Below are positions 13,401-24,540 of a stretch of DNA of 64,000 bases, piece by piece. Source of the DNA: Parus major (lineage: Eukaryota > Chordata > Aves > Passeriformes > Paridae); the NCBI RefSeq assembly GCF_001522545.3, contig NC_031770.1, forward strand, positions 89,167,194-89,231,193. The letters are read 5' to 3'. The notes beneath the pieces are model-generated. The model did not search any database. It was not told the DNA's origin and worked only from the letters and a program-made list of their open reading frames with translations. A program made the position numbers and the translations under genes. The stretch's first letter is position 1. Each line of letters opens with the position of its first letter.

Positions 13401-14440
13401 TAAATCTTTAGGTATCGTCACCTCTTCCAGGTTAGTTTAAGAATATATATAATTTTAGAGTACACATGTAGAAGCTGGCATAGGGCATGATGCACTGGCG
13501 AGTAACATATCCTAAGATGATTTAAATTGCAAAGTAGTGGGTGTGATAAGTCAGGGATTTGAGGAGAAGAGAATACTTTTGGTCTTTGATCTGGTTGATG
13601 GACCAGATGTCTGCATGCAGCTGGAGCACTGCAAAGGCTGCAGATGAACCTCCAGGTTCAGTTTATGCTGCAGGAGATCAGGAACTGCCCTATGATTGAA
13701 AACCATCCTGTGATGTGACCCATGGCACAGTACGTGGGGACAGAGGAGCTTTGCTTTGAAGGCACTTTGCAGATTCATACTAAAACATTAATATTGCTGT
13801 TTATTGCATTAACAATTCTCTTAACCAAAGGCTTGGCAAGGACATGTATCTTTAACAACAATAATTAGCTAATTAAGCACATGAAAACCATTACTGGTTC
13901 TGAGAAAGTACCTATATTTCATCTCAATTTAACCCAGTTTTTTCACTGAAGACCAAATCCTAAAGCCTACTTTAAACATTTGAAGCTATTTTCTGCAGAA
14001 TGAATTCTGTTGCTAATTACATGTAAGGTTTACTAAAATTCAGACTCCAAGAAGAAAAGAAAGAAAAACCAAATGCTACTTCATATTATTTGTAAAAAAA
14101 GTGTACCAAAGTACATCATTAAGCCAAGAACAAGAAGGCTTTGGAGTATTCCAATCTGCATATTAAAATAGACTCTAGAAATTGCTTCTTTATTTCAGAA
14201 AATTCAAATAATGAGACACGTAGTCAATTCCATTGGTTTACTACTATTATAACTTTTTCCCCAGACCAGAGGAATAAAAATGTGTGTCCAATTTTTGTTT
14301 TGATTTGGATTTTAAAAAGCCTTCATCTGGAAATATCGCTGAAACCAATGGTAGCAAAGATATAGTAAAGATTTGATGCAAATCAGCATCTTAATTCTCT
14401 TTAAAACTAATTATTCTGTAAAGCTGTAAGCGTTACTCAC
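7403..14440. other. GFRAL intron 6
   Basis: A 7-kb intron between the D3 and juxtamembrane exons. It is AT-rich, with no recognised gene and no clear CR1 copy. A slightly more GC-rich block at about 13560-13770 was read in all frames without recognition. Confidence 0.6.
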
Positions 14441-14700
14441 GTAAGTCACTGAAGCAGGATTTGCTGTGCAGCATGTGATGGAAGAGCTCACACAAAGGCT
14501 GCTCCACAGGAGGCAAATTCTGGCAGGTGCACTCCATGTGCAGCATCGTGCCCCAGTTGCTGATGTAGGCTTCTTTGCAATCAGCGTTGGCAGAACAGGG
14601 CATGTCATCCCTGATTAAAGTTTCAAGACAAGCTTCATCATTATAGCATTTTTTTGTCACATGTCTCCAACACTTTGACCGAAAAGTTGTGTATTTTTTC
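14441..14700 (-). CDS. GFRAL: GFRAL coding exon 6 (D3 domain)
   Basis: The acceptor is cccctaccag (AG at 14702-14701) and the donor is gtgagt at 14440; 260 nt, phase 2 in, phase 1 out. It encodes residues 327-413. The split Arg codon continues D3 as RKKYTTFRSKCWRHVTKKC. It then runs through DMPCSANADCKEAYISNWG, MECTC and LCELFHHMLHSKSCF. KSKCW-like, DCKAAYI-like, CTC and FQHMLHRKSCF-like segments match mammalian GFRAL. D3 is the membrane-proximal domain thought to face the RET co-receptor. All expected cysteines are present. Confidence 0.95.
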
Positions 14701-16583
14701 CTGGTAGGGGTAAAAAAAAAAGAAAAGCAAAAGAAGTGTACAATGACTCTTCAACAACTGTGATTTCATAAAAAGACATTTAATGAATACCACTAAAAGA
14801 GAGTGTATTTCCAAGGTAGCATTTAAGCCTTAAAAATCGCAATATTCAGTGATAGCTGATATAAATTTTGACAAAAACTGCACTTCTAATCAGCACCTGT
14901 TGCCCAGAGTCCAGTAAAAAAACAGTATGAATTCCAACAATATCAGATATTCAGAGAAGAAATATGAATATAGGAATTAGACCAGTCATCACAATGAAAC
15001 TACAGCAGGTGCTGTTCTAGTGGATAAGTTTTTGAGCAGTGTGAACGAAGAATAAACGTTCATCTTATTTTGCGTTAAATAATCTACATCCAATGTCAAC
15101 CCCTTGGCCACCCAAATGCTAACAAATACAAAGTGTCCAAGGCTCAGGAAAAAGTACAAGTAATTCAGTAAACTTAAAGATGAATTGATAGCAAAGATAA
15201 ATTACATAAATAATTAACTTGTCACCAAGTTCAATAATCTCAAATTATTTCTTTTTATTTGCTGTTAGGATGGAACAAAATTGGCCTTTAATGCACTGTA
15301 TATTACAACAGAATATACCCATTATAAATTAACTAAAAAATATGTAGAAATTAAAAACAAATCTGTCATTAAATTTTAGAGGATGATAAAGGTAAAGTCT
15401 AGTATATTGTACGTTAAGTTATTACAATATTCTTCCTTAATCATATAGATATGTTATTAACTTTCTGTTGATATTGTGTTCACAAGCATGTCACATGGAA
15501 AAGTGTGGACTGTTGCAATACAGGCTAGAAAATTTTTGTACATATTTTCATTCAAAAGTAAAGGTTTCAAAGCAGATGCCACCTCTGCTTTAATGGAATT
15601 ATTTTCATTCACTTCATGATTTATGGATGTGACTAGCCATAATTCACAGACTAATTTTGCTAATTGTATGCATTTATTGTCAATGCCAGAGAAACGTTAA
15701 TGTTCCCAAAATGATGAGGAATTCAGCCATTATGACCTTACATGTACAGACATATATTTCTGGCCCTTTGGTCGATCTCACCGACAGCAATCTAAGTAAT
15801 CTGCACAAACCCAAAACCATCTCTTGGCCTCCTGGTTTATTGACTGAAGGTTAATTTGAGCACAATTTTTGAGGTAAAATTCAACCCTAATCCACAAGGT
15901 GACTACACGAAAAACAAAATGGGCCAATTGACCATCCATAAAAGGAGGCAATGAAGTTGAACTACAAGTATGGGTAGTCCTGTTGTATGTTTTAAAAATA
16001 TAAAAGAAACTTTGAAAAGGCATTATCCTTCATGAGTTTGGTGGTCTGTGCATGCTTCAGGCCAGATTTTTGAAAGGTTTTTGCAAGTATCCTTGAGATG
16101 AAGACAATAAGACAGAAGTTTTTTGAACAGGCCAAGTTGTTTGCACGGCTGCTGAGTACAAAGGGTCAGACTCTGCTCTTGAAAGGTAATTACTTTTACC
16201 AAACAAACTTTGTCTGGTCTGTGGCACACCTTGTGCAAATTGCTGGAGGGCAAAGGTGCAGACAGGCAGGTGTTATCTGAAGAAAGTGGTAATGAAAATA
16301 TTCAATAGCATAGTTTGTCCAGCAGAAACAGTGTTAAGTGTCTTGACACAGGCAGAAGAAAAGCCCACATTAGTTTCCAAACCTTTCTGAAAATTAATCA
16401 TTTCAGTTTACTTGTGGTATTACTTCTGGAATTACCACAGTTGGTGCAAACATCTGTGAAGATGTCAAACACAGCAGATACAGTACAGAAAATAATTTTG
16501 TTATAGCTGAGATATAAAGAGTATAATAAAAATGGTTTGACCAAATCATTATTCTAAAGCACCTTAGTGGGCAAAATACTCAC

Positions 16584-16911
16584 CTGCATGACTCATTCTC
16601 TTCACACATGCGGATTACATTCAGACATGATGGGGGTGGAACTACAGTAACTGCACAGGGCTTGCCATGGAGAAGTTCTTTGGCTCTGTGGCAGGATTCA
16701 TCATGCTGGATGCAGTCACAAAATATCATCATTTGGGCAACTTCAAAAGGCATATTTCGATAGAAGAACCTTATGGCTGCTTGACATCCTTCCACATTGC
16801 ATTTCTTATTTACTGAGCAAACTTTAAGGTATAGGGACAACTGTTTGTTACACACTTCATCTTCAATGCACTCCCTGTTCACATCCAAACAGCTTCTGTT
16901 TGTTGTGTACA
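16584..16911 (-). CDS. GFRAL: GFRAL coding exon 5 (D2 domain)
   Basis: The acceptor is ttattctttttag (AG at 16913-16912) and the donor is gtgagt at 16583; 328 nt, phase 1 in, phase 2 out. It encodes residues 218-326 plus two bases. It carries D2: C225-x6-C232-x5-C238-x10-C249, then CQAAIRFFYRN, the FCDC pair and the PPPSCLNVIRMC start of D3. The segments GCQAAIRFFY, CAV.VPPP.CL and AQM..FCDC are strongly conserved with mammalian GFRAL. In the mammalian protein, D2 carries the main contact with the ligand GDF15 (family knowledge). No frameshift or stop. Confidence 0.95.
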
Positions 16912-17545
16912 CTAAAAAGAATAACAGGTTTTAAAATAAAATCTCAAGAGCATGTTTCTCAAGTGATGACTGGTAGGTATCCTGTCTACAACATTCCCAG
17001 TAAATCAAGATTGATTCCCAAAACTCTGACACAGCTCTCCTAGCATTACTGCTTTTAAGCCTAGTGAGTAACTTCACACTTCTTTCTTGCACTGCTTGGT
17101 GCTCACAAGCCACCCTCGTGAAACTGCTGAAATCTCCAGTGTGCAGTCTTCTGCTAGGCTATGTAATAAGTAATGAAGAAGAGAATATAAATGGCATTTT
17201 TTTGCTATTAATATCAGTTTAGATATTTCCAAACTGTGAAATAAACCTTCCAAAATATCTAGAAAATTCTAGACCCTAAAATGCTTATGGGATAAGATTT
17301 GCCTCTGTAAATTTGACAGAATCATGATTGTTAGCTGATTTATATTTACATTACTTGATTGTTGCCTGTTACATTTTTGGGTTCTTCTCTATCCAGTACC
17401 TTAGCTGAAAATATATTGGATCTATTAACCCCCTGCTCATCCATTTGAATGAAAAGGATTAATTTTAATCTGAAGGTACATCATATACTGTCTGAAAACA
17501 GAGATAAAATTATTTATTAGGATTCATCAGTAAATTCAGCCTTAC

Positions 17546-17602
17546 CTTGTTTGGAGAGAGCAGATAAACCCCATTGCAATTTTGTTTCCATACTAATATT
17601 GT
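17546..17602 (-). CDS. GFRAL: GFRAL coding exon 4 (57-nt linker exon)
   Basis: This is a 57-nt exon between acceptor ttttacttctag (AG at 17604-17603) and donor gtaagg at 17545; phase 1 in and out. It encodes residues 199-217 (first residue split), reading D-NISMETKLQWGLSALSKQ. The DN start and the LQWGL core resemble the interdomain linker of mammalian GFRAL (DNV...FKWNL), and the phase fits both neighbours exactly. It joins the acidic tail of D1 to D2. It is too short to stand out as an open frame and was found by splice-phase reasoning. Confidence 0.82.
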
Positions 17603-18302
17603 CTAGAAGTAAAAGATACAGATACAGGCATAAACTGTAAATAATATCTTTGCTTTTTAACACTTAAGTATTGGCTGTCTTGCTGGCATAGTGCCAGGAG
17701 TGAAAATAAAGGATAAAACAAATTGGTTTGACCGAACAGAACCCACTAACAAATTCTAAACCCTCTATTGCATACATTCATATGTTTTAGGGTCAAAGCA
17801 CAGTTTATTAAAGGCTGCTGCTAATGTTTTTTACATAATTATAGAACCTATGAACTCCAGAAGAGTTTTTTAGAGCTTCTCAGTGCATTATGAAGTCAGA
17901 TTTCTTGTGAATAAATAAAAGCCAGAGGCCTTAATGTGTTTATCAGTGGTCCAGTTTCCAAGTTCAACTAACAACTTGTCATGGACTGAAGTCAAGGCTG
18001 GCAGACAATTTTTGCTATTCAAAGATTATTTTTATTGATCTTATACTGTGTCTAGTTATAGTGAAAAATTAAAACTGGCTGATTTAGATTAGATTGTATC
18101 AAATTAACACATTGAATGACAACAGTATTTGCACTCAGACTATCATTTTCTTACAGATTATGAATTTATTTATAAATAAATCTCCTAAAATGATCTTGTT
18201 TTCAATGTTGAATTGCAAATGGGCAAGAAAACCTTTTTTTTTTGTAGACTGTGGACACTACTGTTATGTACTAAACATTCAGACTGCTGGAATAGCACTA
18301 AC

Positions 18303-18740
18303 CTGTGTCAGTGACCAGATTTTTCTCACCATCAACATCAGCATTATAGTCATCATCACTGCCATCACTTTCACTAGCTCCTGAGGCTTGGCTTTCCTGA
18401 GAGTATTGTAAACACGGGTTGTTAAATATTCCCTTCCAGATTTTAACGCATCTCGTCTGAAGCGGCTCTGAGCACGTGCACTTTCCCAGAACTGTTTTCC
18501 TCAGTTCTTTCCAGGCTAACAAACACTTTCCAGGCACGGGGAAGCTGCAGGTGTCTGCAGCTGCCTGGCACACACGCTGGAAGCTCCTGTACGCGGCAGA
18601 GCAGCGAGGCTCCGCTCTACAGCGCTGCTCTGCGCTGCTGCAGTCGCTCTCCAGCTCCTCAAAGCTTCTTTGGTCTTCAGGGTTTCTGTGATGCCAAACA
18701 CTCAGTTCAGTGTCTGACCTCGAGAAAGACTCCAAATAGT
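18303..18740 (-). CDS. GFRAL: GFRAL coding exon 3 (long D1 exon with a complete GFR domain)
   Basis: The acceptor is cctatttctacag (AG at 18742-18741) and the donor is gttagt at 18302; 438 nt, phase 1 in and out. It encodes residues 53-198. Residues 86-162 form a full GDNF-receptor-type domain: C86-x6-C93-x5-C99-x10-C110, then C117, C125, the CTC pair at 140/142, C150 and C162. Residues 54-85 are a polar N-terminal extension. Residues 163-198 are a Ser/Asp/Glu-rich linker (SESDGSDDDY). The exon is much richer in GC and CpG than its AT-rich flanks, especially 18540-18660. As I recall the mammalian protein, the equivalent exon encodes only about 55-60 residues, so this one is unusually long. 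The reading frame is open throughout, with no break. Confidence 0.88.
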
Positions 18741-18790
18741 CTGTAGAAATAGGTACAAACACAGTTATAAACCAAATGGATGATGGATAA

Positions 18791-18860
18791 CTGGAGTGTG
18801 AATATCATAGAAAAGACAAAACTAATTTTTGGGGGCATTTATCAGACTTGAGAATATGCA
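18791..18860. repeat. 70-bp duplicated block, copy 1
   Basis: Begins ctggagtgtgaatatcatag and ends cagacttgagaatatgca. It is identical to 20161-20230 except at two positions (g/a and t/c). It begins 51 bases upstream of the GFRAL D1 exon in transcript direction. Flanks differ from those of copy 2. Confidence 0.95.
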
Positions 18861-20160
18861 TCATCATAGCACAAAAATTCAGGGAAAGGGTACTTGTCTC
18901 AATGAGTCATATAGCTCTAGTTTAATTCTGATCTGTGTGTAAAGACATAATAATTTCAGAGTCTTACAAACTAATGAATCTTTCTCATGTTTACTAGAAG
19001 CTGTTAGCTGTATAGTACAGTCCACTCTGACAGTCCAGCTGCAAAACAGTAGTAAAAATATTCCCTAAAATTATTGCATAAAAAGTTTAGCTTCACATAA
19101 TTTTAACCACCTTCAGTTTTGACATATCATGGATTATGATTTTAAGCAAATGCATAATTTTTAAAGAGAGAATGACAATTCCAGAAGATGCTTGATTCAT
19201 TACCTAAAATAGTAATTTAAGTTAGACAGAGAGAATTGCTCCTGAAAGTGCATAGCAACACCATATGCTGTCCTTTGTAGGTAAGTTCAGCACTAAGTCC
19301 ATCCAAACTTGTTTCTACAGTGAAGATAAATGTAATCTCAGTTGGCAAAAAAATACAACATTACATCTTTTTGCTAGAAGCAAAAGCAAGTGCTCCAATG
19401 ACATCAATATCAGGTTTCAGATATCCATCCTTCTTGTTTGGGGCAAGGAGTTTGGGGCAGATCAGGGTGTTATTATTCCCTCTGCAATAAGACCATATAT
19501 TCTAGTACTGTATGATGAATGCTGTGTGATGCCAATAGGGTGTGATGGATCAGTGCCAGGAATCACTTTGAAACTTACTTTGCAGTCTCTCATTTCTCAT
19601 TCACTGGCTGATTTTAGCTCTCTTGTGTCAGCTTTGCTAATTATTATGCCAGGAGACTTTGGACAAGAAATTACAATTTCTTCATATACCAAGTAATTCT
19701 CAATTACAGAGATAGGTTTTCTGCAGGGATAAGAGTTCTCAAAAAAAAAAAAAAAAAATTAAAAAAAAAATGAGGGGAGTGGGCCCATTGATCACCTGAG
19801 AATTTTTAAAAGAGTTTTTAAAATATTATGTATAGCTTTATGGAGGTGGTGACTATGTTTCACACATCCAGTAGCCTGTCCTAGATGTAGTAAAGGTCCT
19901 CCTGCAAATTAGTGTGACACAACTGCACCCCTGTGCATCCCCATTCACTCATTCTCCCAATCAGAAGGTACTGGATGTCTCTCTAAATACACAACTTGGA
20001 TCAAGTGGCTCTCAAATCTCCCTGGGCAATGAGTAGCCCTCAACACACACTGTGTATTCACTCTTGCTTTCCAGTGGATTCAACAAGAGTTTTAGAAGCC
20101 ATTTCAATTTCTTACAAATATTTTTTCATTTTTGCTTGTGGCATTTCTTTCATACACATA

Positions 20161-20230
20161 CTGGAGTGTGAATATCATAGAAAAGACAAAACTAATTTTT
20201 GGAGGCATTCATCAGACTTGAGAATATGCA
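20161..20230. repeat. 70-bp duplicated block, copy 2
   Basis: Second copy, same orientation, 1370 bases from the first, 68 of 70 positions identical. No terminal inverted repeats are visible, so it is not an obvious transposon. Confidence 0.95.
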
Positions 20231-21318
20231 AAGAAAGTTGAATCCACTTAAAATGATAGTTATAAAATTACTGGGTTTGGTCTTCATAATTATAACTTTA
20301 TGCTTAGTTACCTTTACTAATGCTGCACCATTTCCCAAGCAAAGTTGTGATGCTACAGATATTATCTGTAGTGCAGACACAGTTTTTAAATTCTGGGTAT
20401 TTTTCAGCCAGGACCTGGATTATTCTATTACATCCAGCAGTGTCTTCTGCCTTGCATCTATTACCTAGAATGCACCATTAAAATTATAATTTCATTAATG
20501 TTTATGAATGCTTAAGGGATATGGTTACATAAAACAATTCAGTTGAAGAACAAAAATAACATGCTTTGCTAAGAGAAGATGGTTTGTCATATTTTAAAAA
20601 AAATTAATAACATTCAAAGTAATATAATAAAGCCGTGAATACAATATTGACTTCTTTTATTTGATCTGATCCATTGCCAGAAGCTCTCATTTACAAAGTG
20701 CATAAAACCTTAAACTCACACCTTTTATTTTAGGCAGGTAAGGCACTGAGACCAAACTAAAAATGTGCCCAGGAGTGGAAGGGGCACACACTGAACTCAG
20801 AGACTTATCTTGATCCTATGTAATAGAAAGAGGTGCCTGGTACAGGGACAGGAACACACAGTGCAGGCTTGAGGCATCACCATGTGATAGAGTGAGAGAC
20901 AGGACACAGAGGGTAGACCCAGCCCCATGATAATGGTGATGAGAACCCCAGGCTGAGGAGATACCAGTTCTGGGTCAGATTCTCTCTCTCATGTGAGGAT
21001 GGTGTGCGCCTACAAATGCCATTTGGATACTCCCTTGAACTGCTACCCTATAGAACAACTTCACTGCCTAAGTGTGAGAATGACAACAAATTTAAAGGAG
21101 GCCAAGAGTAGTTTGATTTTTCGGATTTTTATAACAAAAATGAGGGAGAAGTTAACATAAAAAAAAAATAAATGTGCAGAAACCTTAATTTGCTGGCCCA
21201 GTTTCAAGTCTGTTTGCACATGCACTTGGACTCAGTGGTAAAGACACTCACACAGGATGTCTTGTTTTCCGTGTACGGGTAGTGAAAATAAAGCACATGT
21301 ACTAGTTTGTATTTTTCC

Positions 21319-21319
21319 A

Positions 21320-21386
<67 letters not shown>
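21319..21386. repeat. Compound (AAT)n(GAT)n microsatellite
   Basis: About ten AAT units run directly into about twelve GAT units and end exactly where recognisable CR1 sequence begins. Frames through it give poly-Asn/Asp, poly-Ser or poly-Ile strings with no coding meaning. Confidence 0.95.
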
Positions 21387-21387
<1 letters not shown>

Positions 21388-21388
<1 letters not shown>

Positions 21389-22255
21389 AGTGGGATCAAG
21401 TGCATCCTCAGCAAGTTTGCTGATGACACCAAGCTGTGTGGTGCAGGTGGCACGTTGGAGGGAAAGGATGCCCTTGGAGAGACCCTGACAGGCTTGAGAA
21501 GTGGGCTGATGCAAACCTTCTGATGTTTGAATGAAGCAAAGTGCAAGGTCCTGTACCTGGGTCACAGCAATCCCAGACACACCTGCAGGCTGGGCAGAGA
21601 AGGGATTGAGAGCAGCCCTGCAGAATAAGACTTGGATGTGAAGGTTGATGAAAAACCTGTCATGAGCCAACAGGGAGTGCTCACGCAAAGCCAGCTGTGC
21701 CCTGGGCTGCACCAAAAGCAGCATGGCTAGCAGGTTGGAGGAGGTGATTCTACACCTCTGGTCTCATGAGACCCCATCTGGAGTGCTGCATCCAGCTCTG
21801 GTGTTCCCAGAATAAGGAGGACATGGAGCTGTGGGAGCAAGTCCAGGAAGCTGATAACAGGACTGGAGCTCTTCCCCTGCGAGACAGGCTAAACAAGTTA
21901 GGGCTGCTCAGCCTGGAGAAGGTTGCGTGGAGACCTCACAACAACGTTCCAGCATCTGAAGGGCACTACAGGGAAGATGGACAGGGACTCTTAGGAACTG
22001 TAGTGAAAGAACAAGGAGTAATAGGTACAGACTGAAAGAAGAGAAATTCAGGTTAAATTGTAGGGCGACATTTTTTACTGTGAGGATGATGAGACACTGG
22101 AAGAGGCTGTAAATGCCCCATCCCTGTTAATGTTCAAAGCCAGGTTGATAAGGCTTTGAGCAACCTGGTCTAGTGGGAGGTGTCCCTGCCCATGGCAGGG
22201 GATTAGATGATCTCTAAGGTCCCTTCCAACCCTTAACATTTTATGATTCTATGAT
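21388..22255 (+). mobile_element. CR1 LINE, 5'-truncated, plus orientation
   Basis: The 3' part of a CR1 (chicken repeat 1) non-LTR retrotransposon. It starts in the reverse-transcriptase C-terminal region: the frame at 21387-21520 reads SGIKC-LSKFADDTKLCG, and 21766-21900 reads MRPHLECCIQLWCSQNKEDM. It runs through the 3' UTR to the characteristic end tgattctatgattt. Frameshifts and stops split the coding part, so it is inactive. This family is the main interspersed repeat of birds and reptiles and supports an avian source. Confidence 0.9.
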
Positions 22256-23430
22256 TTATTACTGCTTAAGAAAGTTACACATAAGAATGTTACATGTGAA
22301 GCATGTAGTTAAGTTTTATTTTGTGAAAGGCATGTTCTACCTTGTTCAAACAGGTATGTAGGTCCCCAAACCAGCACATTTCCTCTCTTTACCTCATAGA
22401 TATTAAATGTTTCACAATATGTAAGAGAAGCAGCATGTGGCTCACAAGATCCAGCCAGGTCACAGGGCAGCATGAGGATTGCTTTTAGGCTACTGAGCAT
22501 ACAGGCTGATGTCTCTGCCCTGTGCTGTCTGGTTCCTGCCTTGCTGCTTCCCCACAGGTGTGGAGCAGCAAAGACTCTGCACTCAGTAAAAAGGCAAAGT
22601 GAAAAGTCCTGTGTCACCAGCACCACAGGCAAGCTTTGATGTGACCAGAGTTTTAAAATCACATGTTGTTGACACAAATAGCAGTGCAAGGCAATGGAGG
22701 CAAAGCTCTGCAAGAGGAAACAGTGCATTTTGCCTTTACCTGAAATAATGAGAATCAGCTATTCCAGATTTCACATCCCTGTCCTGATCCCCTTTTTTCA
22801 GACTCTCAGTACTCCCCTTTCTCCAGTTGCTGACTAAGGAGGGTTTGGGGGTATATCAAATAATATGCTACTGGAGGGGAATGTCCCAGGCCAGCAAAAG
22901 CTGCAGGTCCCAGGCTCTGCTCCCACTCCAAAGAAGGAGGTGATGGTGGCTGGGATTGCCTGTATCTCTCCAACCCCATTTCCAACTTTCCTTCTGCTTT
23001 TTCAGAAGCAGGTCATGAACTCTGACCCTTAGTCAAGGAACTCAGGAGATTTATCAAAGGTTGCAGACACAGGATACTCCCTGACCATAAAAAAAGGATG
23101 GAATCCTTTCCATTGTGGTGACACAGCCCATGAAGATGAGTGAGTGGATATTCTATTCTGTATTTTATCAGCTAAATAAGGGATAATAAAAGAATTTCAG
23201 GAAAACGTATTCCAGTAGAAAAAGAGGAATAAAGATCAGGAGGGGCTTGTGTAAAAATTAGCTTACTCACACAATTTATGACTGTTTTTTTCAAGGTCCA
23301 GAGTACACTTCAAGGGTAAAGGTGAGTAGAACTAGAAGAATAAACCCCCATACCCCAGTATATTTTGTGCAGCACTCCAGCCTCACTCAGCTCACCTGTC
23401 TTCACAACACTGACAAGTCGTGGCCAGGAG

Positions 23431-23949
23431 TCAGGGGCTGTGTTCAGTGTGTTCAGTGTGTTCAGTGTGTTCAGTGTTCAGNNNNNNNNNNNNNNNNNNN
23501 NNNNNNNNNNNNNNNNNNNNNNNNNNNNNNNNNNNNNNNNNNNNNNNNNNNNNNNNNNNNNNNNNNNNNNNNNNNNNNNNNNNNNNNNNNNNNNNNNNNN
23601 NNNNNNNNNNNNNNNNNNNNNNNNNNNNNNNNNNNNNNNNNNNNNNNNNNNNNNNNNNNNNNNNNNNNNNNNNNNNNNNNNNNNNNNNNNNNNNNNNNNN
23701 NNNNNNNNNNNNNNNNNNNNNNNNNNNNNNNNNNNNNNNNNNNNNNNNNNNNNNNNNNNNNNNNNNNNNNNNNNNNNNNNNNNNNNNNNNNNNNNNNNNN
23801 NNNNNNNNNNNNNNNNNNNNNNNNNNNNNNNNNNNNNNNNNNNNNNNNNNNNNNNNNNNNNNNNNNNNNNNGTGTTCAGTCAGGGGCTGTGTTCAGTGTG
23901 TTCAGTGTGTTCAGTGTGTTCAGTGTTCAGTCAGGGGCTGTGTTCAGTG
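23431..23949. repeat. 51-bp higher-order minisatellite, interrupted by gap
   Basis: The unit is tcaggggctg followed by four tgttcagtg 9-mers and ttcag, 51 bp in all. One full unit is seen at 23431-23481, another at 23880-23930 and a partial one from 23931. The array continues into the unsequenced run between them. The 9-mers make it a two-level repeat. Confidence 0.93.
23482..23871. other. Assembly gap (390 N)
   Basis: A run of 390 Ns inside the 51-bp minisatellite. If the gap size is real it would hold about 7.6 units, but the size may be an estimate. Confidence 0.98.
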
Positions 23950-24502
23950 GTCCCCTGAGTCAGCACCTGTTGGCTGGGGCTGGAACAGAGGTTGTGGGGC
24001 TATGAACATGCAAAGGGCATAGACAGAATCAGGAAGTGCATCAGATTTATGGGGCTCCCTTGCATGACTTCTTGAAAACTGTGTAGAAATAACCTATTAT
24101 CAGTATTTCTCTGTTTGTACATGGTATTGATTCAGCTGTGACAAACAGCAGAAAATATTTTATTACTGGTTTTCAATTATTGGTGCTTTACCAGAGATTA
24201 GTTCCAGGTAATATATTTTATCTTATACATATGCTTCTAAGGCATTTACAAAAAAAATGCTCTCTCAACCTAATGTTTGGAAGCCATTATTCATAATTTG
24301 TTTTATTATTGTACATATTTTGTACATAATTCATATACACAGGACCAGAGACAGAAGTGCGACGGAGTAGAAGCTAACTAACACTCCAGAGTGATAATCT
24401 CTGCTTTTGCTTAATCAGCTTTTCAGTCATCTCAGTGGGAATTGAAGACTACAGGGCAAAGTCTGAGGTTTTCCTCTCTAGCACTGGTGGGACCACAGTT
24501 TG

Positions 24503-24540
24503 GATAGATCTCCAGAGATCCTTCCAACCCCAATGAGTCC
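24503..24540 (+). mobile_element. Tiny CR1 3'-end scrap
   Basis: The words agatctccagagatccttcc and aaccccaatgagt resemble the last part of the CR1 3' UTR. It is very short, so assignment rests on about 30 bases. Confidence 0.45.

Noticed and set aside
19265..19696. 143-codon plus-strand frame in GFRAL intron 2
   Set aside because: No motif or homology recognised; such lengths are expected a few times by chance in 64 kb read in six frames.
21232..21724. Frames with poly-Asp, poly-Ser or poly-Ile tracts
   Set aside because: Translations of the (AAT)n(GAT)n microsatellite joined to CR1 sequence.
22309..22728. 139-codon minus-strand frame
   Set aside because: No recognisable domain, no splice-phase link to GFRAL; within an intron and probably chance.
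23322..24022. Three overlapping frames of about 200 codons
   Set aside because: They run through 390 unsequenced bases and a minisatellite; the apparent VQC/SVF repeats are not protein evidence.
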